The notes beneath the pieces are model-generated. The model was given only the letters and a program-made list of their open reading frames with translations. It made no database searches and was not told where the DNA came from. Below, piece by piece: positions 9,901 to 17,937 of a DNA stretch of 64,000 bases. The number at the start of each line of letters is the position of its first letter. Position 1 is the stretch's first letter. The position numbers were made by a program, and so were the translations under genes. Origin of the DNA: DATKZS01 sp035527835 [NCBI: bacterium] (GTDB taxonomy: Bacteria; RBG-13-61-14); the NCBI GenBank assembly GCA_035527835.1, contig DATKZS010000116.1, forward strand, positions 1 through 64,000, in the 5' to 3' direction.

Positions 9901-10003
9901 GGTCAAGCCCGCCGGCATTTTAAGCAACGCCTCCGGCATGAGCCTGAAAACCGTCATGAAGTTCCTGTACGCCATTGACGTGCACCTGCTGACCACGCCC
10001 TGA
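6917..10003 (+). CDS. secreted glycoside-hydrolase-like protein with C-terminal fibronectin III domain
   Basis: 1028 residues, ATG with GAGGAG five bases upstream. The signal peptide includes LLLMVLLALLCPAAPGPGVA. The first 400 residues begin YVILGFHTNMYHSW and include IHINFDADADTWLP; this resembles the barrel of the GH38/GH57 alpha-mannosidase and deacetylase superfamily, but the family match is weak and substrate is unknown. A large beta-rich middle region (about 480-880) resembles the beta-sandwich that follows such barrels. Residues about 910-990 look like a fibronectin III domain (VDLVWDMPDDARIDGYEIEY). DNA encoding that domain has a sharp AT-rich patch (about 9713-9850). Likely acts on an extracellular or envelope glycan. 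Confidence 0.72.
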   Translation: MRNKGGRLLLMVLLALLCPAAPGPGVAKKSDCPYKVYVILGFHTNMYHSWRGDTNDEAGFGQDIRIVRAILQMLDQANQKGLDARGYWEGESLFTFEDIVPKNAPDITADIKRRIDAGLDEFMPAPYSNTLFSAVTADEMRAVVRWSVSNPWGSGAQDLFGSYVPLIRPQESMLSTGSEPILLSEGFKGVTVAYSGYAFTSFSNFVPALPPEQRFHFTWMRTLEDGPRMILFPCVSAADVVNYVSLEKWMLDLHQLQTSGQVNQDLVIHINFDADADTWLPLVPKGLRWIPNSNGLDEYINAVNKYPWAEFTLPSKYLAAHEPVGEVLIRQDLADGGWDGNYSWAEKYPSHIIWTELEKSRLFTYQAQALMRGQPEELVSEANALLFDGRDSSFFQRLRGLSTTHYGMSTPIINEERQAVAEKVVGEAKGCAEKAERMLADRIAAAEKPAKPEVLYSFLVRDVRTDMDPEQGSARSLVRVPVILPDPMPALAMSDASGADVPCSLVSIERLANGKAAAELMIVLDLKPGESRRLLLKERRAVTTAPEGAQALPVRMDRLGNGSIDLALDPAAGVSSLKYNGEEIAGKEFLAPFITYGAPKKPATYRASDWTIADLSGERWQGVTRSRISASIPFPTPHGEAAARIEVTFTLPDAAPWLVADVAVDYPYTVKEDVLNNIQQKLRRYLDLKWIEVAPFQMHPLFSATREDPIKVWKHNYLDVTSWYELNYGQINPGNASLDSFNHQVTAGWVAVTDKKRGLLIGENSAILSSYAFCPMRLQEQGGQQQLWLNPFGSYYGRQMDYSHLGGTGLGAEIAETASSSLRPNGPSYNGMKERFSLLLAPYTGDEPPEPLRADARAFFYPAAVVYLKTPEGVPARLSDDVNKLIAEAKREEARKSTGPLPMPLAFLANPTVSAVDLVWDMPDDARIDGYEIEYPYYEGDDSILVASQVYGNASRHRIEGLQNGKAYTFRMRATSMENHLASDWTQLQTCTVGPVKPAGILSNASGMSLKTVMKFLYAIDVHLLTTP

Positions 10004-10022
10004 AGGGAGGCCGCGCGCAAAA

Positions 10023-11471
10023 ATGAAGCTGAAGCTGTCCCACTGTCTCGGCCCGGCCGGATGCCTGCTGCTCGCCGTCATCTTTGCCGTTCCTTCCCTC
10101 TCGGAGCCGGCCGCGCCGCCGGAGCCGTTCCCCTCGTCCGGCATCCTCTCCATCTTCCGTGACGACTTCCCCTTCTTCAGCCCGGACGGCGAGGTGAGCC
10201 CGGTCTCGGTCCCGCCCGCCCGCCTGGGCTGCGGCGTCAAGCTGCTAAACCGGCTCGAGGACAACTTCGCGCTGCGCTTCCGGCTCCTGGAACAGGCGCG
10301 CCGCTCGATCAAGATCCAGACCTACATCTTCACCGGCGATGAAGTCGGCCACCGCGTCGCGGACGCGCTGGTGCAAAAGCAGCGCGGGGGCGTGGACGTC
10401 CAGCTTATCGTGGACGCCTACACCAAGTTCCATTCCGAGGACCGCGAGATGTACCTGGACCTGGAGAAGAAAGGCATCGCGGTCCTGGGCTTCGAGCCCG
10501 TTTACCTGCTCGGCACGGCCAACCACCAGGTGCTCAGCGTGGACGACGTGAACAAGCGCTTTCACGAAAAGTACTGGGTCATTGACGGCCACGCCGCGCT
10601 CCTGGGCGGCACCAACATCGCCAACGAGTATGCCCGCTACGGCGACGACCCGGACAAGAAATGGCGGGACCAGGACGTGCTGCTGACCGGCCCGGTGGTG
10701 GCCGACGTCGCCGCCGCGTTCGACTCCAATTACGAATATTTCCTCGCCCGCCGCGAGCACCGCCTTCCGACCAACCAGGTGGAGTGGTGGGTGAAGCTGT
10801 GGTGGAAGATCTTCCGCAAGGCCCCGCCCCCGCCGGCGGCCCCGGCCGCGCCCGCCGCCCTCGACGTGGGCGAGCTCACCGCCGCCGACGTGCCCGTTCG
10901 CTTCATCCGCAGCCGGCCGCGCTTCCACGAGGACTACGTGTACCAGGCCTATCTGCACCTGTTGCGGAACGCGCGGCAGGACATCCTGATCGAGAACTCC
11001 TATTTCGTCCCCAACCACGCGTTCACCAACTCGCTGTTGGAGGCCGCCCGCCGCGGCGTCGAGATCACGGTGATCACGACCGCCGATTCGTCCAACGACG
11101 TGCCCGGCATCCAGCCGCTGATCCGCTACTCGTATCTGCCGCTCATGGAAGCGGGCGTGAAAATTTACGAGTGGGCCGGCGACCATCCCGGCCACGGCTG
11201 CCTCCACTCCAAGTTCGCCATCATTGACGGCCAGGTCTCGGTGATCGGCTCGTTCAACCTCGATCCCCGCGCCGTGTACCTGAACTCGGAGGACGTTGTG
11301 CTCATCGCCTCGCAACAAGTGGCCGGGGAATTGCGCGAGTTCGTGGACACGGTTGACCTGCCCGCGTCCCACGAGGTCACCCTGGACCAGGCCCGCGAAT
11401 GGCACGACCCCAAGGAGGTCTCCGCCAAGTTCAAGCTCTACTTCGGCATCGCGCTGGAAGAATGGTATTGA
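10023..11471 (+). CDS. exported phospholipase D / cardiolipin synthase-like protein
   Basis: 482 residues with an N-terminal signal peptide (LLLAVIFAVPSLSEPAA). Both HKD motifs of the phospholipase D superfamily are intact: HEKYWVIDGHAALLGGTN and HSKFAIIDGQVSVIGSFN. The two halves are joined by a Pro/Ala-rich linker (PPPPAAPAAPAA). Family knowledge predicts phosphatidyl transfer or hydrolysis by a covalent phospho-His intermediate. Export is unlike cytoplasmic-face ClsA, which has two N-terminal membrane helices, so it may be a periplasmic or outer-membrane-acting enzyme of the ClsC/YmdC type. It lies 19 bp after the hydrolase-like gene with GGGAGG upstream. Confidence 0.88.
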   Translation: MKLKLSHCLGPAGCLLLAVIFAVPSLSEPAAPPEPFPSSGILSIFRDDFPFFSPDGEVSPVSVPPARLGCGVKLLNRLEDNFALRFRLLEQARRSIKIQTYIFTGDEVGHRVADALVQKQRGGVDVQLIVDAYTKFHSEDREMYLDLEKKGIAVLGFEPVYLLGTANHQVLSVDDVNKRFHEKYWVIDGHAALLGGTNIANEYARYGDDPDKKWRDQDVLLTGPVVADVAAAFDSNYEYFLARREHRLPTNQVEWWVKLWWKIFRKAPPPPAAPAAPAALDVGELTAADVPVRFIRSRPRFHEDYVYQAYLHLLRNARQDILIENSYFVPNHAFTNSLLEAARRGVEITVITTADSSNDVPGIQPLIRYSYLPLMEAGVKIYEWAGDHPGHGCLHSKFAIIDGQVSVIGSFNLDPRAVYLNSEDVVLIASQQVAGELREFVDTVDLPASHEVTLDQAREWHDPKEVSAKFKLYFGIALEEWY

Positions 11472-11482
11472 GGAGGACACCG

Positions 11483-11626
11483 ATGAGGCTCGCGGTGGTT
11501 GACGCGGAACGCTGCATCGGCTGTCTGGGCCAAGGCCGTCGCCCCGGCCCTGAAATAAGCGGCGTACCCGGCCGGACCCCATGGGCGCAGGCCTTCCCGC
11601 GCGCCCGCGCTTTCCTTGATTTTTAA
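11483..11626 (+). pseudogene. truncated 4Fe-4S ferredoxin-domain gene
   Basis: An ATG twelve bases after the preceding stop has a near-perfect ribosome site (GAGGAGG). The peptide begins MRLAVVDAERCIGCLG, the typical first half of a 4Fe-4S cluster motif (CxxCxxC), then continues into Gly/Pro/Arg-rich sequence with no further Cys and stops after 47 codons. The intact start and broken motif suggest a 3' deletion of a ferredoxin gene. A short functional peptide is a less likely alternative. Confidence 0.6.
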
Positions 11627-11687
11627 CGGGGCCGGTGATATTTGTTGAAAGATCCAAACGAGGGGAGCGAGGGAGAACTTACTCAAC

Positions 11688-13715
11688 ATGCCATCACTCG
11701 GCCAGATGCTGGTGCAGGAAAAGGTCATCAGCCTAAAACAACTCGATGAGGCCATCCAGTCCCAGGTCATCTTCGGCGGCCGGCTGGGCACCAACCTGGT
11801 CGAGCTCGGCTTTATTGACGAGCAGGCGCTCACCAGGTTCCTCGCCCGCAAGCACGGCGTACCCACCGTGGACTGGACCCAGCTCAACCGCATCAAGCCC
11901 AGCGTCCTCAAGCTCTTCACCAAGAACCTGGCCAAGCGCTGCGAGGCCTTTCCCTTGAAGATCGAGGGCAAGGAAATCTACGTGGTCATGTCCGATCCCG
12001 CGAATTTCGAGGCCCTCCAGGAGATCAATTTCGCCACCGGCAAGAAGGTCAAGCCCCTGGTCCTGCCCGAGATCCGCATCTACGACCTGCTCACGCGCTT
12101 TTACAACGTCGGCCGCGAGCTGCGCTACATCAACCTGGCCATGATGTACCAGGTGAAGGAGAAGAAGAAGGCGGAGGAGGCCCCGGAAGGGCCGCCCGCC
12201 GGCATCAACGAAAAGGAATGGAAGGAGCGCGAGGAGGTCCGGAAAAAAATAGACTTCAACCGCTCGCAGGACCTGCTCGGCGAGGACGAGTTCCTCAAGA
12301 TGACCAACCAGCAGTTCGCCCAGCAGCTAGGCTACCAGGAAGAAGAAAAAGCGGCCCCGCCGCCGCCCGAGACCAGGCCCGCGCCGCCTCCGGCAGCGCC
12401 GCCCGCTCCTGTTCCTCCGGCTCCTCCTCCCGCGGCCAAGGCGACCGAGCCGGCCGCCTGCGAGACCGTGGCCACGCCCAAGATGCCCGTCGCCCGCAGG
12501 CCCGGCCATCCGCCCCACAAGGAAATCGCCCAGGCCCTCTACTCCCTGCTCATGAAGCGCGGCGTCTGCGAATACATCGCCAAGGAGACCCTGCAGGAGT
12601 TCCTCAAGCTCTTCGTCAAGAGCCAGCTCAAGAACGACGTGCTCAGCATGAACTACCTGGCCAACTGGCTCATCATCGAGGCCGACGCGCCCGTCGAATG
12701 GCTGGAAAAGGTACTCACCGAGTTCAAGGGCATCGCGAAAGAAATGGAGGTGGTCGCGCTCCTGCCCGGAGAATCCGTCCCGGTCAAGCTGCCCAAAAAA
12801 GAGCCGCCTCCGCCGGCCGCGCCGCCCCGGCCGGAGCCGAAAGAAGCGGTTGCGGAGGTGGTCGAGGAAGCCGAGCTGATGGAGGAAGTCGAGGAGCTGC
12901 CGGTCACCGAGTTAAAGCCGGTCACGCCGGCGCCGCCTCCGGCCGCGGCCGAGCCCAAGGAGCCTCTCCCTCCGCCCGCTCCGGCCGCGCCCCAGGAACC
13001 CGCGCCGCCCGCGGCCGCGGCCAAATCCGCCGACGAATTCCTGCAGGAGCTGGAATCACTGGACTTGGGAACGGCCCCCGTGGCGGCGGCCCCGAGCGAC
13101 GGCGCGGCGCAGGTGCTGGAGCTCGGGATCGAGGACCTGGCTTCCGCCGAGGAGGCCGAGGCCTATGTTCCCGAAGAGGAGCCGGAAGAGGAGGCGGAAG
13201 CAGAGGCCTATGTCCAGCTCACGCTCACCGAGGCGCGCGAGAAACTGCTCTCCGAGCTCACGGACCGCGGCGACATCTCCCGGATCGTGCTCGGCTTTGC
13301 CATGGGCTTTTTCAAGCGCTCGCTGCTCTTCACCGTGCGCGGCGAGACCCTGTTCGGCTGGGACGGCCACGGACCCGGGATCAAGGCCGACATGGTGGAG
13401 TCAATCATGCTCCCGCTCACCGACCCCAGCGTGTTCCAGCTCGTCAACCTTACCAAGAGCTTCTTCCTGGGACCGGTCCAGCCCACGCCGGTGAACGGCC
13501 GCTTCCTCAAATTGCTGGGAGGCCAGAAGCCCAACAACGTGTTCATCATCCCGGTGGTGGTGAACGAAAAGGTCGTCTATATTCTCTATGGAGACAACGG
13601 CGGCGGCGAGTTCGTCCCGCCCAACGCCCCCGAGCTCCAAATCCTCGCTTATCAGATCCCGCGCGCGCTGGAAATGCTGATCAAGCGCAAAAAGGCCCAG
13701 AAGCCGGCCGCATGA
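11688..13715 (+). CDS. MshEN (T2SS-E N-terminal) domain protein without ATPase
   Basis: 675 residues. Residues 1-150 are a GspE/PilB N-terminal (MshEN) domain (LGQMLVQEKVISLKQLDEAI, then FIDEQALTRFLARKHGVP), a fold known in some relatives to bind cyclic di-GMP. A helical linker, a Pro/Ala-rich stretch, a roughly 90-residue helical module starting HPPHKEIAQAL, a second Pro/Glu-rich linker and a C-terminal domain (about 510-670, GFFKRSLLFTVRGETLFGW) follow. There is no Walker A, so it is not a secretion motor. I infer a cyclic-nucleotide or signal-responsive regulator linked to type IV pili or polarity. No signal peptide. Confidence 0.8.
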   Translation: MPSLGQMLVQEKVISLKQLDEAIQSQVIFGGRLGTNLVELGFIDEQALTRFLARKHGVPTVDWTQLNRIKPSVLKLFTKNLAKRCEAFPLKIEGKEIYVVMSDPANFEALQEINFATGKKVKPLVLPEIRIYDLLTRFYNVGRELRYINLAMMYQVKEKKKAEEAPEGPPAGINEKEWKEREEVRKKIDFNRSQDLLGEDEFLKMTNQQFAQQLGYQEEEKAAPPPPETRPAPPPAAPPAPVPPAPPPAAKATEPAACETVATPKMPVARRPGHPPHKEIAQALYSLLMKRGVCEYIAKETLQEFLKLFVKSQLKNDVLSMNYLANWLIIEADAPVEWLEKVLTEFKGIAKEMEVVALLPGESVPVKLPKKEPPPPAAPPRPEPKEAVAEVVEEAELMEEVEELPVTELKPVTPAPPPAAAEPKEPLPPPAPAAPQEPAPPAAAAKSADEFLQELESLDLGTAPVAAAPSDGAAQVLELGIEDLASAEEAEAYVPEEEPEEEAEAEAYVQLTLTEAREKLLSELTDRGDISRIVLGFAMGFFKRSLLFTVRGETLFGWDGHGPGIKADMVESIMLPLTDPSVFQLVNLTKSFFLGPVQPTPVNGRFLKLLGGQKPNNVFIIPVVVNEKVVYILYGDNGGGEFVPPNAPELQILAYQIPRALEMLIKRKKAQKPAA

Positions 13716-13756
13716 GCCGAGCGGGCCGGCACCTTATTTAAAAGAGGCAGTGAATA

Positions 13757-14638
13757 ATGCATCCGGTACTGTTCGAGATCAAGGGTTTCAAGATTTACAC
13801 CTACGGCCCGATCATGGCGCTGGGTTTCCTGGCCGCCTTCTTCCTGATCTATCACATCGCGCGGCGCCGCAAGGAGGACGTCGAGTTCTACATGGACCTC
13901 TACGTCTGGCTCATCCTCTTCGGACTGCTCGGCGCCAAGCTCCTGTATAACATCATCGAGTACCAGGAATTTTTCGCGCACCCGATCCAGATGATGAACT
14001 GTAGAAACGGCGGACTGGTCTGGTACGGAGGCGTCATCCTCGACACCCTGTTCCTGATCTGGTACACGCGCCGGCGCCAGGTCCCCTTCCTGCAGGTCTC
14101 CGACACCCTGAGCGCGCCGGCCGCGCTCGGCCTGGCCATCGGCCGCTGGGGATGCCTCATGGGCGGCTGCTGCTACGGCAAGCCCTGCTCCTTGCCCTGG
14201 GCCGTTGTTTACCCGCAGGGCGCGAACCCGGTGGCCGGAATCCCCGTGCACCCGAGCCCCATTTACGAGTCCATCGCCTCGCTCATCATCTGCGCCGTCA
14301 TTTACCTCGCGATCCGCAAACAGGCCAAGACCGGCATCGCCACCGCCATCTGGTTCACGCTGTATCCCCTCGCCCGCTTCCTCCTTGAGTTCATCCGCGG
14401 CGACGAGGTCAGGGGCTTCGTGTATCAGGGCGCGAGCTTCAGCATCTCCACCTCCCAGTTTATCGGGCTCATCGTGATTGCGGGCGCGATCGGCCTGACG
14501 GTGTGGATCCATCGCCATCCGCCGATACCCCTGGTGACTTATGATCCTGAACAGGAGCGCGCGGCCAACGAAAAGGCGCGAGAGCAGGCCCTGAAAAAGA
14601 AAAAGGACCGGCAAAAGGCCGGCAAGTCCAAAGGATAA
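13757..14638 (+). CDS. lgt: phosphatidylglycerol-prolipoprotein diacylglyceryl transferase
   Basis: Transfers diacylglycerol to the lipobox Cys of prolipoproteins, an inner-membrane reaction needed by the lipoproteins encoded here. The 293-residue protein has about seven hydrophobic helices. Family features are the start MHPVLFEIKGFKIYTYG, the NGGLVWYGG segment, the Lgt signature around GRWGCLMGGCCYGKPC, and HPSPIYES. The C-terminus is a long Lys/Arg-rich tail. It is 41 bp after the MshEN gene and 32 bp before the carboxypeptidase gene. Confidence 0.95.
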   Translation: MHPVLFEIKGFKIYTYGPIMALGFLAAFFLIYHIARRRKEDVEFYMDLYVWLILFGLLGAKLLYNIIEYQEFFAHPIQMMNCRNGGLVWYGGVILDTLFLIWYTRRRQVPFLQVSDTLSAPAALGLAIGRWGCLMGGCCYGKPCSLPWAVVYPQGANPVAGIPVHPSPIYESIASLIICAVIYLAIRKQAKTGIATAIWFTLYPLARFLLEFIRGDEVRGFVYQGASFSISTSQFIGLIVIAGAIGLTVWIHRHPPIPLVTYDPEQERAANEKAREQALKKKKDRQKAGKSKG

Positions 14639-14670
14639 CCGGGAATTTTATTTAATGGGAGCGGAGAATA

Positions 14671-15828
14671 ATGGGCATTAAAGCAAGTGGAGCCCGACAC
14701 TCTTGTCGGGCGGCGTCCCCGCGTCGGAAAGGCGCGGGACAGGAGTGTCCCGCCCACTACCGGCGCGTCCTCCTTTTCATTGCCCTCCTGCTTTCCGCTC
14801 TGTCCTGGCCCGCGTCCGGGGCGCGGGCGGCCGCGGCGGAAGCTGCCGGGCTGGGGCCGTATCCGCCGCTGTCCGCGGTGTATGAGGAGATCAGCGCGCT
14901 GGCCTCCGCTCATCCTGAGCTCGCCTCCCTGGAGGTCATCGGCCAGAGCGTGGAGGGCCGGCCGATTTACGCGTTCCACATCGGCCGCCAGGACGGGCAG
15001 CGCCGGCCGGAGGCGTTGCTGACCGCCGACATCCACGCGGGCGAGGTGCTCTCGTCGCGGGTGGCGCTGGGAGCGGCGACGCGGCTTCTGGAGGACGACG
15101 GCAAGGACCCGTGGATCACCTCTCTGCTCGACCGCACCGACTTCTGGATCGTGCCGGTGCTCAATCCCGACGGCTACAACCGCGTCATCGTAACCGGCGG
15201 CAAGGGCGGGGACATCGGTACGCGCCGGAACGCCCACGGCGTGGACCTGAACCGCAACTACACCCTGGCCCCCGGCGCCCACAGCCGCCACCCGCTCGCC
15301 GGCAACCGCCGGCCCAGATCGCAGTATTACATGGGACCCGGCGAGCTCTCCGAGCCGGAGACCAGCGCCATCGCCGTCCTGGCCGATTCCCATGATTTTT
15401 ACGTGTCCATCTCCGGCCACACCGTCGCCGGCAAGTTCCTCTACCCTTATTGCTTCACCAAAAGGGCGGCGCCGGACCGCGAGGCCTTTATCCGGGCCGG
15501 CCAGGCCTTCGCCGCCCGGCAGCCGCGCGTAAAATACAAGGTCCAGCAGAGCTACTCCTGGTACCCGACGCTGGGCGACATGGACGACTTCCTGTACCTC
15601 CGTCACGGCGTCATGTCCTTTACCGTCGAGCACGGGAAAGTGGCCCACAATCTGAAATACGCGCTGGCCCACCGGCCCGTCATGTTCTGGGTGATGAACC
15701 CGATTGACGCCGACCAGTGGGTGATGAACGACCGCGACGCCCTGCTGGCCGCCGTGGAGGAGGCCCTGGAGCTCACCGGCGGCAAGCCCCTGCCCTTGCC
15801 CGTGCCGGCGGCCGCGGCCGGACAGTGA
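14671..15828 (+). CDS. secreted M14-family zinc carboxypeptidase
   Basis: 385 residues. Zinc ligands are H122 and E125 (DIHAGE) and H250 (SISGHT); the catalytic Glu is E320 (FTVEHG). NPDGYN and VDLNRNY match the substrate-binding segments of M14 enzymes. The signal-peptide core VLLFIALLLSALSWPASG starts only at residue 33: the preceding residues 6-31 are encoded by a palindromic repeat that is also found at 44.2 kb. No start codon lies between the repeat and the hydrophobic core, and the ATG at 14671 has GCGGAG upstream, so the repeat seems to be translated. It likely trims peptides or peptidoglycan stems outside the cytoplasm; substrate unknown. Confidence 0.88.
   Translation: MGIKASGARHSCRAASPRRKGAGQECPAHYRRVLLFIALLLSALSWPASGARAAAAEAAGLGPYPPLSAVYEEISALASAHPELASLEVIGQSVEGRPIYAFHIGRQDGQRRPEALLTADIHAGEVLSSRVALGAATRLLEDDGKDPWITSLLDRTDFWIVPVLNPDGYNRVIVTGGKGGDIGTRRNAHGVDLNRNYTLAPGAHSRHPLAGNRRPRSQYYMGPGELSEPETSAIAVLADSHDFYVSISGHTVAGKFLYPYCFTKRAAPDREAFIRAGQAFAARQPRVKYKVQQSYSWYPTLGDMDDFLYLRHGVMSFTVEHGKVAHNLKYALAHRPVMFWVMNPIDADQWVMNDRDALLAAVEEALELTGGKPLPLPVPAAAAGQ
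14687..14757. repeat. REP/BIME-like palindromic repeat inside the carboxypeptidase gene
   Basis: Two hairpins, GCCCGACACTCTTGTCGGGC at 14692-14711 and GCGGGACAGGAGTGTCCCGC at 14734-14753, each with 8-bp arms and related cores. The ends are GTGG and CCAC. The same unit forms an array at 44163-44344. Confidence 0.85.
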
Positions 15829-15834
15829 GACGAG

Positions 15835-17937
15835 GTGGATCAGGAAAAAATAAATAAGGCGCCGGACCACGCACCCGGACGGTGGACGCGCGCGGCGCGG
15901 TTCCACCTGGTCCCGGCCCTCATCATCGCGGCCTTCTGCTTGCTGATCTACGGGAACACCTTCCACGCCCCCTTCACTTTCGACGACCAGACCAACATCA
16001 CGGAAAACCCTTACATCCGGATCAACCGGATCTCCGCGGGCCGCCTGCTGCTGGCCGCGGTACAGGACCGATTCCAGCTCCGCTTCCTCTCCAACCTGAG
16101 CTTCGCCCTGGATTATTATTTCCACGGGCTCGACCGCCGCTGGATGCACGCGGAAAACATCGCCATCCACGCCCTGGCCGCCCTGCTCCTCTATCTCATC
16201 GTGTACAGCCTGGTCCCTCTGGTGACGGCGTCGCCGCCGCCTGAAAAACAGAGGCGCGCCGCGTCCCTCTTTGCCGCGCTGGTCTGGGCCGCCCACCCCG
16301 CGCACACCCAGGCCGTGACCTACCTGGTCCAGCGCCAGACCGCGCTGGCGGTGGCCGCGATGCTCGCTTCCTTTCTCGCCTTCGTCCGGGCCCGCGCGGC
16401 CACCGGGACCCGCCGCCGCGCGCTTTATGCGGGGGCCTTCGCGGCCTTCCTGATCGCCGCCGGGTCCAAGGAAATCGGATGGACCGTGCCCGCGTACTGG
16501 ATCCTCTTCGTGCTCCTGCTTGAGCCCCGGGAAAAAAGCGGAATGCCGGACCGGAAAACGATGGTCCGCTTGATCACGGTCCTGGTCATCGCCGCCGCTG
16601 CCGCGTTGGCGGCCTTGCTCAAGACCGGCATCCTGGCCGCTTACTTCGGCAAATACGGGGAACTCGGCTACGGCCCCGGCCGGCGCCTGCTCACCGAGGC
16701 CAGGGTGTTCGCGTCCTACCTGGCAACGATGATATTCCCGCACCCGGCGCGGCTCACTCTGGACCACGACGTCATGGTCTCGCGCTCCCTGCTCGATCCC
16801 TGGACCACGCTCCCGGCCCTGCTCCTCGTCGCCGCCGTCATCAGCGCGATCATGCTCTGCCGGCGGCGCCGGCCCCTCATCTCCTTCCTCGGCCTCGGCC
16901 TCCTTCTGGCGCTGGCCCTGGAATCGTCCATCATCCCGGTGGACCTGATGGCCGACCATCGCCTTTACCTCGCCTCGATTTTCGTCCTCCCCCCCGCGGC
17001 CGCCGCCCTGTTTCTGACCCTGGGCCCCCGCCGGGCCTGGCCGCCGTTCGTCCTGATTATCATTTTTATGGGACTGCTCACCATGTCCCGCAACCGGACC
17101 TGGAACATCGCCGCGGGAATCTGGACCGACGCCGCTAAGAAATCGCCCGGACTGCCAAGGCCCTGGAGCAACCTCTGCGGCGATCTGAACAAGGCCAGGC
17201 TCTTTGACCGCGCCCTGACCGCCTGCGACCTCGCCATCGCCCTCAAACCGGACAAGGCCCAGCCGTTCATTAACAAGGCCGTCACGCTCATGGACATGGG
17301 ACGCAAGGACGAAGCCGGGACATGGTTCGCCAAGGCCGCCGCGGATTACGGCGAAGAGGCGGGCGCCCAGTACAACTATGGGGCATATCTGGACTTGCAG
17401 GGGCGGCCGGATGAGGCCATCGAGTATTACCGCAACGCGCTCAAGGCCGACCAGTTTTATCAGCCGGCCCGGCTCGCCTTGGCCCGCGACCTGCGCAAAG
17501 CCGGCAAGCCCGAAGAGGCCATGAAGGTCATTTCCCTGGCGCCCGTTCTCTTTCCCGACTCTTCCGAGGCCTGGCTGGAGCTGGCCCGGACCGCGGTCTG
17601 GGCCGGGGATTTCAACCTGGCCGCCATGGCCGCCGGCAAGGCCTACCTGCTGGACCCGACTACTGAGCCGTTGCTGCTCCTGGGCACTGCCGAGATGCTG
17701 GCGGGAAAGGGCCCCGAGGCCGAGCGGGCTTTCCGGGCGGCGCTCGCCCTCGACCCCCTGAATCAGAGGGCGTGGATGGGACTCGCCAAGCTGGACCTGG
17801 ACCGCGGCGACCTGCAAGCCGCAGCCGCTGACGCCGCCCGGGTCCGGAGGTCGGGCCCGCTTCAGGATGAAGTCGAGGCCGAGCTCCGCGAGCTGGAAGC
17901 CCAGATCATCTCCCGCTCCCGGCCCGCCGCGCCTTGA
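15835..17937 (+). CDS. TMTC-like GT-C membrane protein with C-terminal TPRs
   Basis: 700 residues from a GTG six bases after the carboxypeptidase stop. The N-terminal 420 residues contain many membrane helices and an early luminal or periplasmic loop FHAPFTFDDQTNITENPY, with the acidic pair expected of GT-C glycosyltransferases that use lipid-linked sugars. Residues about 430-690 are TPRs (PWSNLCGDLNKARLFDRAL, QYNYGAYLDLQGRPDEAIEY). This order matches TMTC-type O-mannosyltransferases and their many bacterial relatives, so protein O-glycosylation at the periplasmic face is plausible but inferred. The 3' end overlaps the convergent RND gene by 32 bp. Confidence 0.8.
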   Translation: MDQEKINKAPDHAPGRWTRAARFHLVPALIIAAFCLLIYGNTFHAPFTFDDQTNITENPYIRINRISAGRLLLAAVQDRFQLRFLSNLSFALDYYFHGLDRRWMHAENIAIHALAALLLYLIVYSLVPLVTASPPPEKQRRAASLFAALVWAAHPAHTQAVTYLVQRQTALAVAAMLASFLAFVRARAATGTRRRALYAGAFAAFLIAAGSKEIGWTVPAYWILFVLLLEPREKSGMPDRKTMVRLITVLVIAAAAALAALLKTGILAAYFGKYGELGYGPGRRLLTEARVFASYLATMIFPHPARLTLDHDVMVSRSLLDPWTTLPALLLVAAVISAIMLCRRRRPLISFLGLGLLLALALESSIIPVDLMADHRLYLASIFVLPPAAAALFLTLGPRRAWPPFVLIIIFMGLLTMSRNRTWNIAAGIWTDAAKKSPGLPRPWSNLCGDLNKARLFDRALTACDLAIALKPDKAQPFINKAVTLMDMGRKDEAGTWFAKAAADYGEEAGAQYNYGAYLDLQGRPDEAIEYYRNALKADQFYQPARLALARDLRKAGKPEEAMKVISLAPVLFPDSSEAWLELARTAVWAGDFNLAAMAAGKAYLLDPTTEPLLLLGTAEMLAGKGPEAERAFRAALALDPLNQRAWMGLAKLDLDRGDLQAAAADAARVRRSGPLQDEVEAELRELEAQIISRSRPAAP

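Noticed and set aside
14539-17817. 1092-codon minus-strand frame across the carboxypeptidase and TMTC-like genes
   Set aside because: Shadow of GC-rich plus-strand genes with strong motif evidence; composition is repetitive Gly/Arg/Glu.
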